Assembly (NCBI GenBank): GCA_963514095.1
Contig: OY741270.1
Location: 16,652,554 to 16,716,553 of the forward strand
DNA from: Eutrigla gurnardus
Lineage: Eukaryota; Chordata; Actinopteri; Perciformes; Triglidae
Reading direction: 5' to 3'
DNA: 64,000 nucleotides
A model generated the notes under the pieces. The model did not search any database, was not told the origin of the DNA, and saw only the letters and a list, made by a program, of their open reading frames with translations. Made by a program: the position numbers and the translations under genes. Shown piece by piece: positions 1-20,200 of the stretch; positions within the stretch are counted from its first letter, which is position 1; every line of letters starts with the position of its first letter.

Positions 1-221
1 GCTCTTAGACAGTGAAATAGCATTAACCCTGGTTCTGATGGATGGCTGTTACCTAGAAGGCCCTTCTGGGCTCCAGCAGAGCCATTGTGGGTCCCCACAA
101 TCTGACGCAGCCTTGATCTCTCAGGGACAGGATGGCTGTACTCCTACAGGGGGACACTCTGTGTGTGTATATGTGTGATATACACACAGTACTGATGGTC
201 CCTTGTTTCTTCTCCTCACAG
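1..221 (+). other. ryr3: ryr3 intron, 3' part
   Basis: This stretch has no reading frame resembling the ryanodine receptor. It ends in a pyrimidine-rich acceptor (cttctcctcacag) directly before the first recognisable exon, so I read it as the 3' part of an intron. The upstream exons of the gene lie outside the window. Confidence 0.75.
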
Positions 222-8735
<8,514 letters not shown>

Positions 8736-9675
8736 AGTGGATGCATTCCTCTTTACCTCTACCTATTAAGTGGGCTGCTGGAACATGTAGTCCTACATGC
8801 AGCTGCTGGACTACAACACCACACAGTCATCCCTCCAATGCTCAAAACCGGCCGGAGGAGAGACGAAACCACTTTTTTATGGAAAAAAGAGAAACGTATC
8901 GTAACCGTGTCAGTGCAAGTCTATGAAGATACGACCTGTAAGTTGACCAGACAGTTTTTTAGTTTTTAGTTTTTTTTTAGTTTTGGGACTCGTCTTGACA
9001 GCGTGTTGCCTTTTACTCCACATAACCCCAAGTCATTGCACAATTTTTTTGTCTTTTTGAGAAACACTGGGTTGTGTGGGGTTATGGGACAATGTGTCGG
9101 TCATATTATGCACAAGAACCCAACTTCAATATTTTTGAGAATGTTGAACTTGAGACTTAATGCCAAAAGAAAACGGAGGAGTTCAGTAGACTTGCATAGT
9201 GCGCAAAAATGTGATGTGAGAAGTTTTTTTTTTTCCAGATGTTGTAACCTTGCATATTGAGATGAAGTTTTAAAATATAGTGGCAAAAAGGTTTGTTATG
9301 TAGGATAAAATAATGCCTAATTTTTTCATGAAGTGCCTTACAGTACTGTATCTACATTACAATGAAGCTATGCAAAACTTTTGTTTCTTCTTTATTGTAT
9401 GTAAGTACAGTAATTCTCCTGGAGCAGTAAGAAGTAGCTGTCCAGATATGTAGTTTGTGGCTGAACTTTTTCATTTTTCAACAGCATTGGTTTGATTTGA
9501 TAGATTGGGGTTTTTTGCTGAATGCAGCATAACTGCAAATGTTCAAGGTACAAAGTGTAAAAAAAAGAACAAAAATGTAATTGCTATTGTATGGCCATTT
9601 GTATGTAGTAGCTTTGCGGATCTGTGCATTTCTTTTGATGGGGAAAAAAAATAAAGAAATCAATGCAAGAAATAT
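8736..9675 (+). other. ryr3: ryr3 3' UTR with poly(A) signal
   Basis: About 0.94 kb of A/T-rich sequence without a conserved frame follows the TAG stop. A canonical AATAAA at 9650-9655 sits in an A-rich run and is followed by T-rich sequence, so cleavage is expected near 9670-9680. Short frames inside this segment are not convincing genes. Confidence 0.65.
9650..9655 (+). terminator. ryr3: Poly(A) signal AATAAA of ryr3
   Basis: This is a canonical hexamer about 915 bases after the stop codon. It is the first strong AATAAA in the plus orientation downstream of ryr3. Confidence 0.6.
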
Positions 9676-12397
9676 TTGTTTATTATCTATTCATTCATCT
9701 GTGAAAGTCACATTTGATATTCTAAATGCAACCATGAAAAGCACATTTCAACTTTTTAAACTGTTCCTCCACCTATTCACATTAGCAGGACATGTTATTT
9801 CAAGTCTTAAAGCTCTAAGACAATGAGTCATTTCACTCCCAGAATCAGCAAGATGCAACATCTGCCTCTGCGGCTAATCCAAATCTTTTCAAATTAAGAT
9901 ACACACTGTGTGCAAAGAGCCCTCGGCTTTAGTTCCAAGTTAATTTGACTCACCCCAAACCTCAAAGCTTCATCACAACCACGGCCGTCGTGCAGCTTTT
10001 AATTACCATGTGGTAAGTAGATGTGCACTTCTGGTTTGGTCAGACAGGTAGGACGGGGCCTCAGCGGGCTGCATGATGGGAGTTTTAGCCTTATTACCCA
10101 TGGTGCCACCTGTCAGCTTGCATCATGTCACCACACCTCAGGCACCACACAGTGCTGCAGCCTGCTGGGCAGAGCAGCTCTGCCTCCTCAACTTACTCCT
10201 GTAACAGCTCCAGCACGTTGACTGGTTTGTTTGGTGCCAGCACACTGTTGAGGAAATTAAATTTGGAAATTAAAAAGTGTCTTATAGACACCATTCTTCT
10301 GGAAATGAGTAACTGCAAGACTAAAAAACCCAATTCAACATGAATCCTCTCCAAAATATCTGATTGTCGTAGTGAATATTGAGTTGATTTGACTGCACCG
10401 TGTAAAGCAAAAGCAATATCAGAAGAAACTCAATTTGAAGTTTCAGATATCATATTCCATGCGCTAACAAGCAAAGGAGCTGCAGCATTATTTAGCATAT
10501 TATGTGGCCATTATGGGAATGGGAGGAACACAATGTATAAAGTCACGGATAAGATCATTCTCAATAATTTGACATAATGAACGCCGTGGGAAGCCGTTCT
10601 CAACATGAAATAATAACAATTAAGCCATCAAATAACTGGAGACAGATTATACCTTTATTAACTCCGGTGGCAGCAAAATGAGGATAGGCATTTAAGTGCG
10701 TGCTCAAATGGCTTTTTGAGGGAAAGGATGCCACATTAGTTGTGCTTTAGAGTGTTAGAAATGTTGGAAGTTTCGTGTCGGCATCCAGGTTTATCTCCAA
10801 CAAACCAAACGAGTCTGAAATATGTGATATGCACAAATAGCGAACACATATTCTGGTCTTGTATTATAAAACTTGTGCAGGCACAATATCGAGTTTCTGA
10901 TGAGGGTTTATCCAGTTAAATCCCGACTTAACGATGAACCCTCCTCCACTTTCTACCCCATTACTTCCGGCGACCTTGCTCAGACCTGTAAAGTTTAATG
11001 CTATCTGACAAAGTACTAAAATGATGTGGTACTTCCTGCTATCAGAGACCATAATGACACACAAAGACTCTCAAAGTGAAAACAAAACCAGCTCCCCTGA
11101 GAAGAACTGACGTATTAAAGTGCCTTTCCACAGTTCCTCCATCATGCTACCTGGGACAAGGTAAGGAAAGAGCAGCATGTTACCAAACGCTCTTCTCACA
11201 GATACACCAGGGGCTCCACCTCCAACACAGAGCCGTGATTAAACAGGACACTTGACCAGAGACTTAGGGTGGAATGACAAAACACCACCAATTTTTTAAT
11301 AATTAAATGACTCTAAAACTTAAATCAAATATGTTATGCATTTATTTTAGAAAACATCTTTGGTTTAAAATAACTCTTCGATCCGAGTGCTCATTTGGAA
11401 AGATTAGCCGCCTATCTGTGTTGCATTCCGCATGGAATATTTTTGGTGCTAATGACTAACCTCCGTCATCCCCTCTATGAGTCCCACATATAACCTACTG
11501 CTGATGTAACGCAGCTGAAAGTCGAACCCGGCCCGTCAGCGCCTGGTGCCAGGCTTGGTGGTGCGACAGACAGGTCGGGAGGGGAAAAAGGAGCAGCTTG
11601 AGTCACAATCTGCGCTGTCACTTTCAGGCTGGTGACCTGCAGAGAAACCCCCGACTGGTGACAAGTTGATGCATGCCATCGGTGTTGGAGCTTTTTCATT
11701 CCATATCACACTGCAAACAACGGCGTAATGGCTGAACCCCGTATGAAGAGGGAGGGAAGCGTTTTATGGAATTGTGTAACTGAATTTCACTTTGTCTTAC
11801 TGATTTGAATGATGGTGTGCCACTTACCTTCATCTGATGGCCGAATTGTCATCCACAAAATTGTGGTGTCACTATTAGGACCCTCCGTGTTGCCTTATAG
11901 TTAAACATGACAGTCAGCTCTTCACCTTTGAGCTAATGTAATTGTGTAATTGTTTTGTCTATGAAATGTCAGATGATGAAAAATGGCGGTGACATCCCCA
12001 GGCCCGGGGCAACGTCTCCAAATTACTCATTTTGTCCAACAAACACACGACCACCCAAACATGTTGACTTTGTGAACAGTAAAACAAAACTGAAAAGCAG
12101 TAAAACCTCCCAATGGAGAAGCTGAAACCGGAGAATGTTTGGTGTTTCTTCATGAAAAAATTTATTTGATTATCATAATTGTTGCTGACTATTCCACAAA
12201 TCATTTAATTTCTTCAATTTTACTGATACCTGCAAATAGCAACAAATGAGGATTTACTGATTCAGCATTGTGGAGGGTCCTTCAGCAAACGGGTAAGATT
12301 TACTCCGAAAAAATGCGAAGCACTTGTACGCGAAATAGGGAAACACTTTTTCCTGAAAGCATTTAAAATTGATGTATGACTGTATGTGTGCGCGCGT
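9676..12397. other. Intergenic, nothing recognised
   Basis: A/T-rich non-coding DNA lies downstream of ryr3. Open frames on both strands are short, lack splice context and resemble nothing I know. Confidence 0.6.
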
Positions 12398-12402
12398 CTG
12401 TG

Positions 12403-12466
<64 letters not shown>
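12398..12466 (+). repeat. (GT)n microsatellite
   Basis: About 34 GT units, interrupted once by TTG near 12418. The long open frames across it are repeat artefacts. Confidence 0.97.
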
Positions 12467-12467
<1 letters not shown>

Positions 12468-12599
12468 CAATGCAGCACTCTCCATGCTGACAAACCCTCT
12501 GTCCTCAGTTCACACACTGCAGTACTAGCATCCACCTCTTTGACAGATGTGTTCCTCCCTGAGGCGCACTCTACATCAATAGAGTTTATGTGCAACTTT

Positions 12600-12601
<2 letters not shown>

Positions 12602-12648
<47 letters not shown>
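12602..12648 (+). repeat. (GT)n microsatellite
   Basis: About 23 GT units, 135 bases after the previous GT tract. If the minus-strand exons at 12734-13603 are real, both tracts would lie in that gene's 3' UTR. Confidence 0.97.
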
Positions 12649-12649
<1 letters not shown>

Positions 12650-12733
12650 CACAGAGCAAGAGAGATCAAATGTTAAAGTTTGTATTTTACTACCCTCTGG
12701 TTGATTGTGACATCTGTGTGAACTCGTAACACC

Positions 12734-13603
12734 TCATTGAACCTTCATGGAAGATTCCATCAGGAGTCGCTGGGATTGATCCTTATTGGGAAGCTTGAAG
12801 CCAGGCCTGATGTGGTCTGTATTGAGGACCACTCTTGCCTTCACAGGCCGTTTGAATGACACATCAACCACAATGTTTCCTATCTTCAGCATCTGAGGCT
12901 TTTTTTCCTCTGCTGTGAAACGATTGGGCTTGATAGATCTGGGTTGTTTGAATTGACGAAGTCTGAGGGAGCAAAGAAACACAGTTTTGAAGTTGCTTCT
13001 TGTTTTTCTGGGACATGCGTGCTGCATGGAGGCACTTTTCAGAGAGCTTTGGTTTAAAAAGCATATACGTGGGAAACCGTTCACTCACTGTTGTCTCAGA
13101 GAGAAAAGAACTTCTGTCAGCTCCTTTCATCTTTCTAAGACAGCTTCAGACAGCTACCCTGCAAGCAACGTGTTTCATGTGAGTGCAGATCACTTTGAAA
13201 GTGGTTACTGACAAAACATTGTTCTACATGAAAAGGAAACCACCAACCTGCTTGCTGTACTGAAACCCTCATAGATTTAACAACTCCTTTATATTCTAAT
13301 GATCTAACAAGTACCTGAACATCACCTCTGGTTTAATGGGCTCGTCCTTGGATTTCTGCAGAGGAACCATGTGGTACGTTCTTGTCCAGGGGATCCGTTA
13401 CATGTCCAAGGTCAGACAGAGGCACTTTACGGCTGCTGAGTAACTGAATGCTGCGCGGACACACAGTACCACGAGGTGGACGGTGCTGAGCGAGGGTTGG
13501 AGCGAGCTGAAGAGGCTGCTTCGTACTCTGCGGGTGTTCTATTGCGCTGATACGGCAAGGGACAAGTCAAGTGCAGATCCAGCTCTGACACCAGGTCACC
13601 AAA
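12734..13603 (-). CDS. Unidentified gene or decaying remnant: two splice-compatible 3' exons
   Basis: On the minus strand an exon 12962-12734 opens after a strong acceptor (ctttgctccctcag). It reads 75 codons to TGA (...GNIVVDVSFKRPVKARVVLN...SSMKVQ). Upstream, a donor TTCAG|GTACTT at 13315 leaves phase 2, which joins exactly to the phase of the last exon (AG+A). Going further upstream, this exon can start at the acceptor CTCTGCAG before 13355 (41 nt, KSKDEPIKPEVMF). It can also start at a second good acceptor (cattcatcccctccag) before 13603. The longer version is open for 58 codons, but the frame then shifts twice before the donor. That could be a pseudogene, a sequencing error or 5' UTR. 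An ATG at about 13370 could start a short protein of about 94 residues. I do not recognise the protein, and no conserved domain is visible. Confidence 0.35.
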
Positions 13604-13894
13604 CTGGAGGGGATGAATGAGAAATAAGGGCAGTGTGCAAATGGGCCAGGCTTGTATATTAGGATGATCAACTTTTGTTCATAGAATTTTTCCATCGGCT
13701 GGAGGGTCTGTATTGCACATATCGTTTATTTGCCTTTTTTTCTTGAGAGCAATACATCTTTAATGTCTGTCACATAAGGTTTAATATTAAATAACAGCTA
13801 GAAGCCAGAATCCACTTTACGTGTGTTCAGACAGAACGTGAATCTAGTTTTTCTGTGGCAGCGTGAAGATTCCTTCAAAATGTCGTCATGGTTT

Positions 13895-14095
13895 TACGTG
13901 GAGTCAACAATAGGGGACATCTAGTGGTGACGTTGCAGATTGCAACTGACTGAAACTTCTCCCATGTAGGAGAACGACGGCAGCTGATGCAAAATAACAA
14001 TGTAAGCCAAGTGTTTGGTTGAGGATTGCCTCAAAATTTAGATATAAACGGTTCATTCTAAGGCAACAAAAACGTAAACATTCTCAGGCGGTGTC
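13895..14095 (+). repeat. Diverged copy of an interspersed repeat (family A)
   Basis: Two blocks match, in the same order and orientation, parts of the element at 52401-52755. One is gttgcagattgcaactgact (13933-13952). The other is agatataaacggttcattct (about 14040-14059). No clear ends are visible, so this copy is truncated or eroded. Confidence 0.5.
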
Positions 14096-14139
14096 GTTTT
14101 TTTAATTTCTGCCGATATAGCCTCCTTAATGCTACACAA

Positions 14140-14215
14140 CTACGTTAAGTGCCAGAGCCAGGCAAGCAATTTTCAGTCTTTGTGCTAAGCTAACCGGAAA
14201 CTAGCCGGCATGACT
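14140..14215. repeat. Fragment of interspersed repeat family B
   Basis: The 'gccagagccaggcaagc...cagtctttgtgctaagctaaccgg' wording is shared with 26338-26465 and 50690-50955. It is typical of a very common fish repeat. Only a fragment is present. Confidence 0.5.
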
Positions 14216-16922
14216 GCTGGAAATGATGGGAAACAACTTTTTTTTGACTCCAAGAGGGAATTAATATGCTTAAAAACGTTGAAAAAAGTTGAGGTTTTAC
14301 AGTAGGTTTTTTGCCAGAGCCAGGTGATATTTTTCTCTTGGTGAGAAATTACACTCCAGATCTCTGATCCTACACTTCTGCGGCCGACACGATCCATAGA
14401 TATGTGGCCTTACAGAGGAATAGGAGCACAGGGAGGAAGGTGAGAGCATCACAAAGAGGATCACACGGAACATGTGAGAGAAAGAACTCGTGTGAGGCAA
14501 GGAAGGAAATGATTGATGATGACAATGAAGACAGTGATTGTATAATTTAATCCTCCTATCTATGAATAATACATGTTATTATCAACGCGGAGTATGAATT
14601 GGGTTGACACTGATGCTGACTAATGCCAGTCAGGGAAGGACACGGAGGTGAGACGCTCAACGGCTTTTCAAGACTTCCCTCCATTCTTCTGTGCCGTGTT
14701 GGATTTCCACTTCATGGTCCATTTACTCTTCTATGGATGTCAGCCAGAAGAAGCTTGTGTTGTTTGGAGCGTCAGAGCAGTTTGTGTATCGACTGAGGGA
14801 AGTCCCAGCGGACCTTCTGTCTTCGCTGTAGGCCTGTTCATAGCCGTGGCTAAAAGGATCTGCCCTTTGGTTGCTTGTTTTCATAATGGTGGTACAGGTC
14901 ACGGAGGGAGCAGGGAAAGTTTGGTAGTTGTAGACTGACTTATCCACACAGAGAATAACAAGAGCCATGCTCGGGGTCCTGTGAGGCTGTGCACTCTAAC
15001 GCCCATAATAGTCTGCTATTCAGTATGTGTGTCAAATGCCAAAAATACCAGGATGTCTTCTTCATCCGCTCGCTTTTGTAGGCTACAAGGTAGCATGCTT
15101 TTCTGCCTATTCTGACCCACTCTGCCCAGTGGATGTACGAGAGGGTTCAAGGTCCAACACTACAATGAATTAGTATGTCGCCATTGAACGCACACTGCAT
15201 GCAACTGTACACTTTTAGGGCAGCTGCACTATGAACGAAACGTAAAAAGAAAAACCGTCAGTTAGCGTGCTAGCTAACAGGCAGCAAACAGGAAGTAGGC
15301 CTACATGAGTATCATGGGAATGTCATTCATTTTGTAGGTTTTTAGGTCAAAAACTGCAATACTGGACAAATGCTGGATGGTGGAACACAGCCAGTGGATC
15401 ACCAACTTTTTTAACTTTGGCTCACGGTGTGACCATGGCAACCACAGAAACCCTGTTGGGACAATAAACTACTATTAATGCTACTAATCTATGATGTTAG
15501 CAAAGTTCTCTATGAATGGCGTCATATCACAAAACATTTCTGTTTTAATCTCTATTTAGCGGCGTGATGAGATTCTACAGGGTGGATTGTGGGTAGCGGC
15601 AGCTGATACAGGCTTGTATCGGAGGTAGCCGAGTTGTAGCATGCTGCCATGATTAAAAACACAAAATACCAATGTTACACCTTTAGTGCCAACTCTTTTA
15701 CAGATATCACACATCTGTGAACATGATTTACAACTCGGGGCACAATCGGCGGGTGATGATCGAAGAGAGGCCGCTGTATCTGGCAACCTGAGCGTGGAGT
15801 GGAACAGCTAGCACGCACGGCACAAGCACCTCCATATCTCTTGGCTGCCCTGAGGTTAATAAAGAGGCGTGCGATTATATAATTTTACTCTAGACAGCAC
15901 TGAAAAGGGAAAACAGATACTATAACGTCCTATGTGGAAGCCTCAAGTGCGTTCCACAGGTAATTTCCTCATGACACAAGCTTAGAAGGCAATTTACTGT
16001 TGTTTTTCACTAAGCTTTATTAAGTTTTGTGCCCCAGGACTTGGCTCATAGCTTAGACAGCTTTAGGTTATTGTGCACATAAAAACAAGGTAGGCAGTTG
16101 TCACCAGTCCAAAGCCAGTATTAAAGTTTGTCATCAACTGAAATGGGTTTTATGTTGCCACAGTTATCGTTCGCTGAGATAAATGGAAAAACATGTTATT
16201 GATTAAAGGCACAATCGGAGCTGCATTATCCACCTAGTAAATCTTTTAATTCTGTTATTTTTTGAGTGCAGATGAAACATTGGGATTGTAACATGACAGC
16301 GACCGCGAGGCTGTAATCATCATTAGAAATGGCCCTACATCTCAGCTGTTGATAAATGACCAGAAGTGTTTTGGCTTGTAATAGTCATTCTGGCTCTGCT
16401 GCTGCTTCTGACCCCCCGCTCTCCTCAGCCGGTGCATATGGAGAAACAAAAGCTGCCATTATCCACGATAGCTGAAAACAAACAGCAGGCCATTTCTGTC
16501 CTCCATTACTCATGTATGGATGCCCATCTTTTTTGCTGTAGGTGTAACATATCCTCTAACTTAACTGAAGTTTTCACGAAAGCTTTAATTATAAAGAAAA
16601 TGCACATAGCTCCGTGATCCACCGGGAAGGAGGGCTCAACCAGGTCTTGTTACACGAGAAATTATTAACGATGATACCCTTTCACCTAAAGAATACTCCC
16701 ATTGGGTACGCTGACCTCAGACTTGGTTTTTCACTTAATATCTCAGCCTTAAAGCAAGAGTGTTCCCATCAGCACAGGCACATAGTTGCTGAGCTGTTAA
16801 CAAGGAGGACAATTTATTTGGAGTCAGCAAAAATGTTTAAAATCATTTCATCACCTTTTACTATGATTTAAATACCATTTAGACTACAAATGCATTGAAC
16901 TTTATACAAAACAACCACAGCA

Positions 16923-16924
<2 letters not shown>

Positions 16925-16994
<70 letters not shown>
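16925..16994 (+). repeat. (AAT)n microsatellite
   Basis: About 23 uninterrupted AAT units. The poly-isoleucine frame on the other strand is an artefact. Confidence 0.97.
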
Positions 16995-16996
<2 letters not shown>

Positions 16997-17193
16997 TAAT
17001 TAGGACTACTACCAGACTTGAAAGAGGCTGCTTGCAAAAACTTGGTAAAACTATGAAAATGCTTTATAATACCTGAATTAAACACAATGTGAAAAGAAAT
17101 ACTGACTATTCATTATCAGCCAGGTGCTAAACAAACTATTTTTCATGCCGGACCACACTGAAGGACGTCCACATGTTTCACTGCCGCTGAGCA

Positions 17194-17237
17194 AAACTGC
17201 TGCCAACACATTTTGCATAATGTGTTGGCAGCAGTTT
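17194..17237. other. 19-bp perfect hairpin
   Basis: The arm aaactgctgccaacacatt (17194-17212) is exactly complementary to 17219-17237 across the 6-base loop ttgcat. Beyond the arms, three more pairs form past a single bulged A. There is no poly-T tail or promoter to suggest a known ncRNA class. It may be a remnant of a palindromic transposon. Confidence 0.6.
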
Positions 17238-20200
17238 GCTTTGAACTACTTCTAAAGGAGTCTGACAAAGCTTTAAACTTCATGCAAGACCGTCAGAAGC
17301 ACACACACTGTAAGTTATCCCACGTAGCCACCTTGGCTTTATTCTCTTTATCACTCAACCTGGGAGCTTAGTGCAACTTCAACCAATTAGCACACAGCAC
17401 CACAGGAAAGTGAATCTCATCAATTAACCATGGCACATTATTTAGGATGGAAATGAAAGATTCATGCTTGAGTGAGACTCCTTAAAACACAAGCATGGCA
17501 CTTCAAACCATCAAAGAGCACTTTATGATTTCGCCCGGGTTCATCCCCAAAACTTTTGAAGAGATGTCACTTTTAATATTTACTCAATGACCCGGCTGCA
17601 TGAGGCCGTGCTTCTGACAGCCGATGCATCGGGAGTTCTCAGCAGTTGGGGGAGGCCATCTGTGTTTATTTTCCATTAAGAGCAGCTCTCTCATCTTCCC
17701 TCTCTCTCATCTCTGTCCTCATCAAGGACACACTTTACATTATGTATCAATTAATTATTTAGGGGTATTGAAATGCTCTTATCTTGGTGATGAACAATGA
17801 AGAACCGCCTCATATATTGTATTTACTGACTTGCTTCATGCAAAACATAGTAGAGTTTACCCAAATTGGGACTTTGGAGGGGGCTCAGGTGATTTAATGC
17901 CAAATTCGTTGAATAGGTGGTGTGAAGGCAAGTTGTTTGCTGGTAGACGGTGGGATGCTGAATTGTCTGTATGTAGGATGAGGGACCACATGATGGGCAC
18001 TGGCTGCACGCCCAAAATAAACACCTTGGCGTTGGGGTTTTGCTGGGTAAACAGCCTGCAGGCACGGGCCCGCTGAGGACTCCTGACAGACATCTCACCC
18101 AGTTAGCATTTACCTACAGCTCTGGGCAACAAATTATTTTAATGTATAATTTCCACATCATGTGACTATTGCGAGTGTTTTTGTAAGAATAGAATAAAGT
18201 TCAGAGAGTCCAAGCAGGGCCACACATGTCACATAGTTTGGACCTTTGGTTGACCCCCTTTACACTCTGACTTTGACACAAGAACGCAGGGAAAAGGGCG
18301 ACTTCTGGGGTACTATCGATTAGAATCGCATGTATATCTGTGTGTCAATGCAGTGGGCGTGGCATTCCTCATTCTGTCCTCATTACCTGATTGCCTGCTC
18401 ACCTTCCATCAGCCCATCAGTCTGCAGTATTTAAACCGTGGCTCTTCATCCATTCATTCCCAGATTGTTGTCACCTGTTTCTATGCCCTTGGATCGGTCC
18501 CTCCACACCTGCCCGCTCAGCTCAACCTGTGCTACCTCCTGCTTTTCTGCTACCTGATTCTCCCAGGAGTCCTCGATACCACCAACCCCTGACTCATGTA
18601 CCGGCTCTATTCCCCTTCATCCCTTGGTTTTAATGAATGCAAAATGATGGGTGAACTTGTTCTTACAAAGCATCATCGCTTGATAATGCAGTTATGAGAA
18701 GGGGCTGTTCTAAAAAGTCAAACTTGTGTTGCGTAGTATGGTTCCAGCTGCACTCGTTATTTTTATATCCACCATGGTTCAGATGTTTATGTGAAAGGTG
18801 TGGACAGTGAAGGAGCAGAGATCAGCCGTTTCCCTCAGTTCTACTAAGCTTCGTAGTGCCTTTCATCGTTTTGACGAGGTCAGCTGTTACTGTACTGTTT
18901 TGGTTCACCCTCACACTGTTCCTCATTAATGTTGTTTCTGGGCACAGGCAGACGTTTGCTTTGTTTTTTTAGTGAAAGCTCTCCGATAAACTGACAAGAC
19001 ACATTTTGAAAATGAAAGATTTATTGATTTGAAAGTATGCTGTTTGATGATCGAGTCTGTAAAGGCACCAGTAAGTAAAGCCATACAGTCCCCCGCTGCA
19101 CTTTCACTTATGGATCTCTGTGATGAATTATCTGTCTAAATGATTAAAGTAAATATAACTTATTGTGGGAAAAAATGTCAGCGGTCTGGCAAAATGTGCA
19201 GTTTGTTGATAAATGGATTAAAGACTGAGCCTGAGGGACATAATCCAAGGTTACCTGAAGCTTCTGTGTGTTATTAATGGTCAGGTCACATACAAGCTCT
19301 TCGGATGAAGTTTGTCAGATGCAGCAGTGTGAAAGTAGGGAGGTATGCTGTGTCATGCTTTAACAGAAACACCACCGCCAGTTTATATTTTTAACAAATA
19401 TCCACCTTTTCCCTGACTTGATATCACCAAATAATGTATTTAATCCCTTCTTCCCACAGTAAGCTAATCTTTCTCATTCTACTATAGTAATAGAAAAGCA
19501 CCAAAAGAGAGGGCAGGGGCACTGGATTGTGTAAAAAAGCTTTTGTTTAAAAATTGAATTCCAACTGAATTAATTCTTGATGAACACAATAATGTGATTA
19601 AAGGTTAATTAAGGTGTCGGTGTACAGAGCCAGGGAGAAATAATCTCGTTGAAAGACCAAGCTGGTATTATTAAACTTCATCTGCATTTAAAAAGGTCCA
19701 TTATGAACTGAGGGAAAGCTGCAGGTAATAAAATATTGCTAATCTGAATTGAAAAGACTGTGAAGTGTATTAATTTGATAATGCAGCAGATCTTTCCCTC
19801 CCTGCTGCATTGTTCTGTTTGTTAAATGTCCCCATGTGAAATTAAAGTTGGGCCTCAGACTCGGCAAGACCGGGAAACCATTATTTCCTGATGAAAGAAA
19901 AAAACAGAGGTTGTGCTGAAAGAAGAGACGTGCAATTTGTGTTTCAAACTGAATATTTTCACTCTAACGGGACTGACAAAGGAATCGCTTCTAGTTTTGG
20001 CCAAACTTATGTATATATATACAACTCTATATCCCTTGGGTGCCATTAGAAAGGGCGACCAGGTTGGCCCCTCGTCCCAGTGAGGGGCTAAGCTGCTGTC
20101 ATTTGTGGCTTCAGACGAGTGAGTAGATTCCGTCCCACTATGTGCTGTCAGGGCCTTGGAGAGCTCCGATAATGAGGCAGGTTGCCTCATTAAAAGCCAC

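Noticed and set aside
12254..12704. Long frames rich in Thr-His or Cys-Val
   Set aside because: These are translations of the GT microsatellites.
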